Below are positions 18,248-23,574 of a DNA stretch of 23,574 bases, in pieces. Under the pieces are notes generated by a model that was not told the origin of the DNA, did no database searches, and worked only from the letters and a program-made list of their open reading frames with translations. Made by a program: the position numbers and the translations under genes. The DNA is from Gaiellasilicea sp963829845 (GTDB lineage Bacteria > Actinomycetota > Thermoleophilia > Gaiellales > Gaiellaceae), in the NCBI GenBank assembly GCA_963829845.1, contig CAWHKD010000010.1, positions 1 to 23,574 of the forward strand, read 5' to 3'. Every line of letters starts with the position of its first letter. The stretch's first letter is position 1.

Positions 18248-19348
18248 TTACTGCTGGATCTCGATGCCGAGCTTGGCGGCGTGCTGGGAGACCTGGCCGG
18301 CGACGGCCTCGCCGCGGGCCTGCGCGTCGGAGCCGAGCTGGTCCGCCTGCTCGGGCGTGAAGCGGCGGCCGTCCTCCTCCTGCGCCCGGAGGTCGGCGAT
18401 GAACGCGCTCAACTCCTCGAGTTCCTTGCCGGTCTGGTCGGCGGCGGCCTCGTCGGCCGCCGCGATCGCCGGTTCGACTCCGTCGTAGACGATCTCCAGC
18501 CCGGAGATGATGTCGTTGATGTCCGAGAGCCGGGAGACGACGTTGAAGGAGTCGCCCTCGGCGGCGTCGCCCTGGACGAAGCGCGACTCCTTCCACTGGC
18601 CGAAGTACTCGCTCATCGTCGGCACCATCACGACGAGCGAGGTGAAGGCGTCCGACGCGGTCGGCCCCCACGCCTGCGCTTCGGTGTCCAGCTCGGCCGC
18701 GTAGCGCTCGAAGGCCTCGGCCGCGGACGCCAGCACGAGCGCATCGGGCAACGCCTCGCCGAACTCGACCTTGCCGTCACCGTCGAGGTCGGCCTCCGCC
18801 TGCCCCGTCAGGTCCGGGCGCGTTCCCCAGAGCATTCCCTCGGTGAGGTTGAAGAGGTTGCCCGGCTGCTCGAGGACGCGGCCGTCCGAAAGCTTCAGGT
18901 CGAACGGTACGGCGTTCTCCGGATCCTCTCCTTTGCTCGAGCCGGCGTCGAGGATGATGTCGTACTCGGCGAGCGACGGCGTCCCGGCGACGACCCCCTC
19001 GACCTGCTCGTAGTAGGGGTTCGCCTCGATCCAGGTCTTCTTCGCGTCCTCGAGGATGCGGGAGACCTCCTCGCGATGCTCCGCGATCAGGCGCGCGTAG
19101 TCGTAGTCCACGCTCTTTGCGAGGGCGTCGTACTTCTCCGCGAGCGCCGCGAACTCCTCGGTCGCGCCCGTCAGCTGCGCGGTGTGATCGGTGAGATAGC
19201 TCTTGACGCCCGCGAGGTCGTCGGCGTCGATGCCGCCGCTCATGGTCTCGGCTGCGGTCGCGGTCGTCTGGGCGGCGTCGTCCGAGCTGTCGCCGCCGCA
19301 GCCGGCGAGCAGGACGAGCAGTGCGATCAGGGCAGCTAGTCGCGCCAT
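18248..19348 (-). CDS. Imelysin/EfeO-like lipoprotein of the iron-uptake operon
   Basis: A 366-residue lipoprotein. The signal peptide ends in lipobox LLAGC, followed by a Thr/Ala-rich linker. The body is mostly helical and resembles the peptidase-M75 (imelysin, EfeO/EfeM) family that captures iron for FTR1 permeases. A candidate metal-binding HxxE motif occurs in IAEHREEV, and DLDGDGKVEFGEAL resembles an EF-hand-type calcium loop. No cupredoxin domain is present. The assignment leans on the FTR1 gene 3 nt downstream as well as on the sequence. ATG 19348 has no Shine-Dalgarno and overlaps a palindrome that may be an operator, so the mRNA may be near-leaderless and metal-regulated. Confidence 0.68.
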   Translation of the reverse strand: MARLAALIALLVLLAGCGGDSSDDAAQTTATAAETMSGGIDADDLAGVKSYLTDHTAQLTGATEEFAALAEKYDALAKSVDYDYARLIAEHREEVSRILEDAKKTWIEANPYYEQVEGVVAGTPSLAEYDIILDAGSSKGEDPENAVPFDLKLSDGRVLEQPGNLFNLTEGMLWGTRPDLTGQAEADLDGDGKVEFGEALPDALVLASAAEAFERYAAELDTEAQAWGPTASDAFTSLVVMVPTMSEYFGQWKESRFVQGDAAEGDSFNVVSRLSDINDIISGLEIVYDGVEPAIAAADEAAADQTGKELEELSAFIADLRAQEEDGRRFTPEQADQLGSDAQARGEAVAGQVSQHAAKLGIEIQQ

Positions 19349-19365
19349 GTAAGGCGCACCTTACA
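19348..19365 (-). promoter_or_regulatory. Palindromic operator, candidate DtxR/IdeR-type iron box
   Basis: On the minus strand TGTAAGGTGCGCCTTACA runs up to and includes the A of the iron-operon start codon. The arms TGTAAGG/CCTTACA pair perfectly around TGCG. The half-sites (AAGGT, GCCTT) resemble the DtxR/IdeR iron box (TTAGGTTAGSCTAACCTAA) but are not a full match. It contains TAAGGT (19363-19358), a possible -10 element 9 nt before the ATG, so a bound repressor would block RNA polymerase. The link to iron is inferred from position upstream of FTR1/EfeO-like genes. Confidence 0.55.
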
Positions 19366-19396
19366 GACCCTGAAACGGTGTTGGTGCAGCAGCCGT

Positions 19397-19948
19397 CTAG
19401 CGCGGTGCAACACCCGTCTCGATCAGCGTCATCAGCTGGTCGAGGTCGGGCATCGGGTCGTCCGTGACCCGGGCAAAGGCGACGCCGTTCGCGAGCATGC
19501 CGAGGAACTGTGCGATCACCTGGATGGGGACGTCGTCGCGGGTCACCTCTTGGAGCCGGGCGTGCCTCAATTCGCGTCGTTCGATGGCGTCGTCCTCGAG
19601 CCGCGACAGCTGCTTCCGGAACTGCTCGTCCGTCCGCACGCGGCGCGCGGCCTCGACCTGGACGGAGAGCCACTCCGGGTCCTCCTGGGTGACGGCCTCG
19701 AGCAGCGCGCGGTATCCCTGCTCGAGCCAGATCTCGACGAACCGGTCAGACGAGCGCCATACGAGTTCGATGAACAGCGCCTGCTTGTTTCCGAAGTAGT
19801 TGAAGATCGCGCCGCGCGAAAGGCCGATCTCCTCCTCGAGCCGGGCGACCGTCGCACCCTCGTAGCCGTAGCGCGCAAAGGCCCGCTGGGCGCCGGCAAG
19901 GATCTGCTCGCGGCGGGCCTCCTTGTGCTCCTCGGTCACCTTCGGCAT
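19397..19948 (-). CDS. TetR-family transcriptional repressor
   Basis: A 183-residue TetR/AcrR regulator. The N-terminal DNA-binding domain reads REQILAGAQRAFARYGYEGA, then TVARLEEEIGLSRGAIFNYF with GNKQALF, the canonical helix-turn-helix of the family at about residues 30-57. The C-terminal ligand-binding domain is divergent as usual. It is divergently transcribed from the MFS transporter at 20010 across a 61-nt gap containing a palindrome, so it most likely represses both itself and the transporter and is released by a transported compound. A TAAAGT box (19960-19955) 6 nt before the ATG, with no Shine-Dalgarno, suggests leaderless expression. Confidence 0.92.
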   Translation of the reverse strand: MPKVTEEHKEARREQILAGAQRAFARYGYEGATVARLEEEIGLSRGAIFNYFGNKQALFIELVWRSSDRFVEIWLEQGYRALLEAVTQEDPEWLSVQVEAARRVRTDEQFRKQLSRLEDDAIERRELRHARLQEVTRDDVPIQVIAQFLGMLANGVAFARVTDDPMPDLDQLMTLIETGVAPR

Positions 19949-19956
19949 CGGTCTAC

Positions 19957-19985
19957 TTTACAAAAACGTACGGTCGTACTATTAT
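19957..19985 (+). promoter_or_regulatory. Promoter of the MFS transporter with operator in the spacer
   Basis: TTTACA (19957-19962), a spacer of exactly 17 nt, TATTAT (19980-19985): one of the best promoter matches in the window. The palindrome GTACG-GT-CGTAC (19968-19979) occupies the spacer directly against the -10 box, the standard place for TetR repression. The -35 box also overlaps the -10 box proposed for tetR on the other strand, so one bound dimer could control both genes. The MFS gene has a strong Shine-Dalgarno, GAAGGAGGAA (19998-20007). Confidence 0.75.
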
Positions 19986-20009
19986 CTCACGATTCCCGAA
20001 GGAGGAACG

Positions 20010-21221
20010 ATGCGCAAGACACCGATCGTCGCTCTGGTCGCCGCCGAGGTCGTCTCGATCCTCGGCTCGCGGATGACGTACCTGGCGCTGCCGTGGTTCG
20101 TGCTCGTTACGACCGGCTCGCCGTCGAAGATGGCGCTCGTCCTGGCCGCGGAGATCGCGCCCGCGGCGATTTTGGGCATCCCGAGCGGGATGGCGGTCGA
20201 GCGGCTCGGCGCGCGCACGACCATGCTCATTTGTGACGCCGCGCGGCTACCACTGCTGGCCTCGCTGCCGATCCTCCACTCGGCGGACATGCTGAGCTTT
20301 CCGCTCCTGCTCGCGCTGGTCTTCGCGCTCGGCTGCTTCATGGCGCCGTACTTCGCCGCCCAGCGGGTGATCCTGCCGGAGCTCGTCGGCGAGGACGAGA
20401 CGACGATCGCACAGGCGAACAGCGCCATCGAGGGCGGCACCGCCTTCGCCGCGCTCGCCGGGCCCGCGCTCGCCGGGATCCTGATCCCAATCCTCGGCGC
20501 CCCGAACGTGCTCTACGTCGACGCGGCCACCTACGGCGTCGCATTCCTGCTCCTCGCGGGCTTCGTCCCGAAGACGAAGCGGCTCGGAAAGGCTGCGACC
20601 CACGGCGTCCTCGCCGGAATCAAGTTCCTCGCCCGCGACAGGCTGTTGGGGCCGCTCGGCGCGACCGTGATCGTGATCAACTTCCTCGGTGCGGCGCTGT
20701 CGGCGACGCTTCCCTTCTACGCCTACGACAACTTCTCCGGCGACTCAAAGATCGCCGGACTCTTCTTCACAGCCATGGGCGCGGGAGCGGTGATCGGCAG
20801 CATTGGCGCCCTCGTCGTGGTGAAGCGCTTCCCGCCGCTGCGGCTGGCGGCGGTGGGGATCGTCGCACTGTCGATCCCGCTCTGGCTGCTCCCGCTCGAC
20901 CTGCCGGCGTGGGGTGTCATGGCCGCCCTCTTCACCGCGATGCTGTTCACACCGCTCGTCAACGGGCCCACCATCGGCGTGATCACGGCGCGGACGCCGG
21001 TCGACCTGCGGCCGAAGATGATGACCGCGCTGATCTCGGTGAGCGCGGTCTCCGCACCCGCCGGCTTCCTCGTCGCCGGGCAGCTGCTCGAGCCCTGGGG
21101 GGTCGAGCGCGTCTTTGCCGCAGTAGCAATCGGGATGACGACGGCGGCGCTCGGGTTCGCCGCGATTGCGCTCCGGCATCGCGACGAGGCGGCGCCGGAG
21201 GTCTCCGCCGTCGCGGCGTAG
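20010..21221 (+). CDS. MFS transporter, probable drug/metabolite efflux
   Basis: A 403-residue major facilitator superfamily protein with about 12 hydrophobic segments and the loop 2-3 motif SGMAVERLGARTTMLICDA, a variant of the MFS A-motif. The overall arrangement resembles the MFS_3 (enterobactin exporter-like) group. The second half begins with VIVINFLGAALSATLPFYAY after a cytoplasmic loop. The start is ATG 20010, preceded by GGAGGAA at ideal spacing. Divergent pairing with a TetR regulator points to inducible export of a toxic or signalling compound; the substrate cannot be told. The only gene directly downstream on this strand is absent, since the next ORFs are convergent. Confidence 0.88.
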   Translation: MRKTPIVALVAAEVVSILGSRMTYLALPWFVLVTTGSPSKMALVLAAEIAPAAILGIPSGMAVERLGARTTMLICDAARLPLLASLPILHSADMLSFPLLLALVFALGCFMAPYFAAQRVILPELVGEDETTIAQANSAIEGGTAFAALAGPALAGILIPILGAPNVLYVDAATYGVAFLLLAGFVPKTKRLGKAATHGVLAGIKFLARDRLLGPLGATVIVINFLGAALSATLPFYAYDNFSGDSKIAGLFFTAMGAGAVIGSIGALVVVKRFPPLRLAAVGIVALSIPLWLLPLDLPAWGVMAALFTAMLFTPLVNGPTIGVITARTPVDLRPKMMTALISVSAVSAPAGFLVAGQLLEPWGVERVFAAVAIGMTTAALGFAAIALRHRDEAAPEVSAVAA

Positions 21222-21227
21222 GAGGAC

Positions 21228-21478
21228 TTAGAGGGTCAGGATCCGGCCGAGGCCGTCGCCGGGCTCGTACTCGACGTAGCCGAGCCTGGCGTAGAGCCGC
21301 CTCGCCGGATTGTCGTCGTCGACGCTGAGCGAGATCTGCTCGAACCCGGCGGAGCGCGCCTGCTCGTGGATCGCCGCCATCAGCTCGCGGCCGATCCCCT
21401 TGCTGCCTAGACCGCCTCGTAGAGCATCGAGCCACGGAAATCGGCGTCCGCGGGCTCGAGCTCGCGGATCCGCAGCAT
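21228..21478 (-). pseudogene. Internally deleted GNAT acetyltransferase remnant
   Basis: The first 23 codons from ATG 21478 (MLRIRELEPADADFRGSML...) look like the start of an ordinary GNAT protein and end at a TAG at the junction near 21410. In another frame the sequence continues as GSKGIGRELMAAIHEQARSA, then ISLSVDDDNPARRLYARLGY and a normal C-terminus ending at TAA 21228-21230. This is the acetyl-CoA-binding loop and C-terminal half of a GNAT. The centre, roughly 80-90 residues compared with a usual length near 165, is missing. It starts about 10 nt after the stop of the upstream dimethylformamidase-like gene, so it was probably its operon partner. No function is expected. Confidence 0.7.
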
Positions 21479-21488
21479 GCGCGCGATC

Positions 21489-23363
21489 TTACGGCGTCGA
21501 GAGCCGCGCCCAGAGGTTCGAGAGCATGCGGCTGACGGCGGGGAGCGTTGCAGAGCCGCCGAAGTCGATCGCGCCGCCGGCGAATACCTTCGCCCCCTGC
21601 GGCGTCTCGTAGTACGTCATCTGGGCGGTCAGGCCGGGCCCGAAGAGATCGGGGATCTCGGCGAGCACGATCGTCCCCGGCGGCGTCGCCGCCGTCGTCC
21701 CGTCGATCTCGATCCCGTAGCCGCCGAGCTCTTGGCCGAAGGTGGCGCCGTCGCCGAGGCCCGTACCGGCCCACAACCAGGGCGCAGCTGCGGCCGAGCG
21801 GACGGTGTACGGGCGCTGCAGCTTGCCGTCGTCGTTGCCGCGGTACTGGACCCCGATGAGCGAGGACTCCGGTCGGCCGAGGTCGCGCCAGAGCCGTGTA
21901 CGCCTCAGCGTCCGGCCCTGCAGCTGCACCTGCCAGAAGAAGCTGTTCGCCGAGAGGAAGGCGAGGTTGCCGCCGAGGTCGCGGAAGTTGCGCAGCAGGT
22001 CGTACTCGTGCGTGGTGACGTATTCCGAGTGGCCGGGGAAGACGACGAAGTCGTAATGGGAGATCAGCTCCTCGGCCGTCCGGATCGACTCGAGGTCGGT
22101 CTCGGTCAGGATGTCCGGCTGCTTGCCGGTCATGCTCAGCCAGCGGAGGAAGTCGACGTCGTACTTACGCCACTGTGGCGGCACGCCGCGCCGGATGAAC
22201 ATCCGCCCGAGTGCGGCGGTGCTCTGAGCCCCCTTCGCGTACCAGGTGTCGCCCCAGCCGTTCCCGTCCGCATCACGGAAGTTGTAGGCCTGCCACGTGT
22301 TGGTCGGCATCACGACCGCGACGCGGCTTCGCTCGCCGAAGGTCGTCGGGCGAATCACGAACGGCGCGTAGCCGATTCGCCCGTCATTCGCGGTCAGCTT
22401 GACGAAGTAGACCCCGGTGGGCCACGGGCCGAGGGCGCGGTTCAGCGTCGCCCGCCGGTGACGCGCCTTCCACTCGATCGTCACCGGCTGGTCGACCGGG
22501 ACGCCGTTCATCAGCGTGTCGCTGTGCGTGCGTGTGTCCTCGCCGCCGGCGCGGAAGGTCTGCAGCGTCAACGACGTCGCGTCGGTCTCGATCGCCAGCC
22601 GGGCGGCGCTCGAGGCGACGTAGCTCTCGGCCGTGAATCCCGCATCGACGCCGAGCACACGGACCACCGCCGAGCGGAGCTGTCGGCCCTCGCGCGCGTT
22701 GTCGGCGCCGTAGGTGCGCCTGTTGCCGGCGCGGTCGAGGGTGCTGAGGCGGATCAGGTACGTGCGCGCGCCCATCGACCAGTGCGGGAACCACGTGAAC
22801 GTGTGCCGCCCTGGCTTCAGGTTCGCCCAGAGCTCGTAGATCGTCGTCGGCGAGCTCAGCGTCCGCGTCACCTCGAAGTGCACCTCGGCCGGCTCGTCCA
22901 GTGTGAAGCCGATCTTTGCGGACTCGCGCAGCTTGTCGCCGTTCGGGGAGATCGTCGTCAGGCGCTTGTTGTCGCCCTGGAACGGCGTCCGGTCGCGGTT
23001 GCGAGCGTGGATGTTCAGCAGCCGCGCGGGCGTCTGGTCGATCCGCAGCGGCGAGGTGGCGAGGACGCGGAAGCCGTCGACGAGGCGAATCCGGTAGTTG
23101 CCGTCCCAGATGCGCCGGCTGCCGAGCCGGCCGTTCCAGCGGAAGTCGAGGAAGCGGCGGCGCTCGGGCGGCACGATCCAGCCGACGACGCGGCCGTCCT
23201 CGCGTGCCAGCTGCACGCCGACGTGCTGGGCCTGAGGCAGGGACGCCTGGATCCGCAGCCGCTTCGCGGTCGGCGAGAAGTCGCGCGGCGCGACCGTCAG
23301 GTCCGCGGCGGCGGCGGGCGGGACGACGGCGAGAGCGAGGACGAGCAGGGCTAGGCGGCGCAT
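21489..23363 (-). CDS. Secreted N,N-dimethylformamidase-beta-like protein
   Basis: A 624-residue exported protein from ATG 23363. The signal peptide is LALLVLALAVVPPAAA, cleaved near AAA-D. Two Ig-like regions follow; one begins TISPNGDKLRESAKIGFTLD (near residue 140), the FlgD Ig-like signature. The C-terminal half matches the large-subunit domain of N,N-dimethylformamidase: VAVVMPTNTWQAYNFRDADG (near 350), VDFLRWL, ETDLESI, YDFVVFPGHSEYVT (near 440) and LGGNLAFLSANSFFWQVQ (near 465). Known dimethylformamidase binds iron through two Tyr and one Glu; Tyr in QAYN and Glu in GHSEY are candidates, but I cannot align them securely. No small-subunit gene is visible. Most family members are uncharacterised, so amidase activity is only possible. 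A longer in-frame start is discussed separately. Confidence 0.75.
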   Translation of the reverse strand: MRRLALLVLALAVVPPAAAADLTVAPRDFSPTAKRLRIQASLPQAQHVGVQLAREDGRVVGWIVPPERRRFLDFRWNGRLGSRRIWDGNYRIRLVDGFRVLATSPLRIDQTPARLLNIHARNRDRTPFQGDNKRLTTISPNGDKLRESAKIGFTLDEPAEVHFEVTRTLSSPTTIYELWANLKPGRHTFTWFPHWSMGARTYLIRLSTLDRAGNRRTYGADNAREGRQLRSAVVRVLGVDAGFTAESYVASSAARLAIETDATSLTLQTFRAGGEDTRTHSDTLMNGVPVDQPVTIEWKARHRRATLNRALGPWPTGVYFVKLTANDGRIGYAPFVIRPTTFGERSRVAVVMPTNTWQAYNFRDADGNGWGDTWYAKGAQSTAALGRMFIRRGVPPQWRKYDVDFLRWLSMTGKQPDILTETDLESIRTAEELISHYDFVVFPGHSEYVTTHEYDLLRNFRDLGGNLAFLSANSFFWQVQLQGRTLRRTRLWRDLGRPESSLIGVQYRGNDDGKLQRPYTVRSAAAAPWLWAGTGLGDGATFGQELGGYGIEIDGTTAATPPGTIVLAEIPDLFGPGLTAQMTYYETPQGAKVFAGGAIDFGGSATLPAVSRMLSNLWARLSTP

Positions 23364-23574
23364 CGGTCGCCAATCGTAGTTGCGAAACCTGACGGCTAGC
23401 CGCTCGTCATGTGACGCCCGAAATTGGGACCGCGCGCGCAACTGCGCGAGGGCGGCGTTGGGCTCCACCAGGAGCGCTCCGGCGGCAATCGCCGTGAGCT
23501 CGAGCAGGCGAGTACGTGTGACGGCGGGGGGCACGAGCGCCGCATCGTAGACGGCGCGTGTGACGGAAGCGTTA
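23364..23574 (-). other. Upstream region with an unexplained in-frame extension
   Basis: No gene is assigned in these 211 nt. The frame of the dimethylformamidase-like gene stays open upstream to at least 23534. It encodes VTRTRLLELTAIAAGALLVE followed by PNAALAQ, which looks like a second secretion signal (RxR, hydrophobic core, ALA-Q). It is followed by charged sequence of no recognisable type. It may be the start of a separate, frame-broken minus-strand gene. A TACGAT box (minus strand) precedes the GTG-region start at 23534 and another TACGAT lies 9 nt before ATG 23363; either could be a -10 element. Confidence 0.35.

Noticed and set aside
17519..19339. A plus-strand open frame of about 600 codons opposite the iron operon
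   Set aside because: Antisense to the FTR1 and EfeO-like genes, no recognisable motif, unusual amino-acid composition.
19377..19414. Inverted repeat GGTGTTG ... CAACACC around the tetR stop, as a terminator
   Set aside because: Seven-base arms separated by 24 nt, no T-run; too weak to call a terminator.
21477..23354. A plus-strand open frame of about 625 codons opposite the dimethylformamidase-like gene
   Set aside because: No domain or signal, composition typical of antisense GC-rich frames, fully covered by a real gene on the other strand.

Overview
The window reads as a chromosomal segment of a high-GC actinobacterium, most likely of the Thermoleophilia (Gaiellales/Solirubrobacterales). 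The evidence is the very strong G/C preference at third codon positions, the actinobacterial gene order polA-rpsA-coaE, several genes that appear to be leaderless, and a secreted N,N-dimethylformamidase-beta-like protein of a type I associate with this class. The genus cannot be named from the sequence.

Layout. (1) 1-45: the 5' part of a tRNA-Leu(CAA) on the minus strand, cut by the window edge. (2) 203-5450: a complete branched-chain/polar amino-acid ABC transporter operon livK-livH-livM-livG-livF, with a strong hairpin terminator or attenuator between livK and livH. A membrane-anchored spermidine-synthase-like gene (5447-7142) overlaps the livF stop codon. (3) 7143-7239: two direct copies of a perfect 21-nt palindrome between convergent genes. 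(4) 7240-10355, minus strand: an SRPBCC-domain gene, a tandem-GNAT acetyltransferase and a LarA-like (DUF2088) gene. (5) 10372-15851, plus strand: polA, rpsA, coaE and a small lytic transglycosylase. The rpsA-coaE gap is entirely filled by a 177-nt imperfect palindrome. (6) 15848-19348, minus strand: a two-gene iron-uptake operon (imelysin/EfeO-like lipoprotein followed by an FTR1 permease with a large extracytoplasmic N-terminal region), with a palindromic operator lying on its start codon. (7) 19397-21221: a divergent TetR/MFS efflux pair whose operator sits exactly between the -35 and -10 boxes. (8) 21228-23363, minus strand: a secreted dimethylformamidase-beta-like protein followed by an internally deleted GNAT remnant.

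A major feature of the window is coding-frame breakage. I count nine single-base-type frameshifts in seven genes: livK twice, livH, livM, the spermidine-synthase-like gene, the LarA-like gene twice, the tandem-GNAT gene and rpsA. Recognisable protein continues on both sides of each break (for the spermidine-synthase-like gene only downstream), and the list includes the essential rpsA. Residual assembly or sequencing indels are therefore the simplest explanation. The coordinates below span whole repaired genes.

I see no CRISPR array, transposase, phage gene or defence system. The most unusual items are the two non-coding palindromic elements (7144-7234 and 14548-14724), the LarA-like protein that lacks the expected cofactor-lysine context, and the regulatory palindromes at 19348-19365 and 19968-19979.
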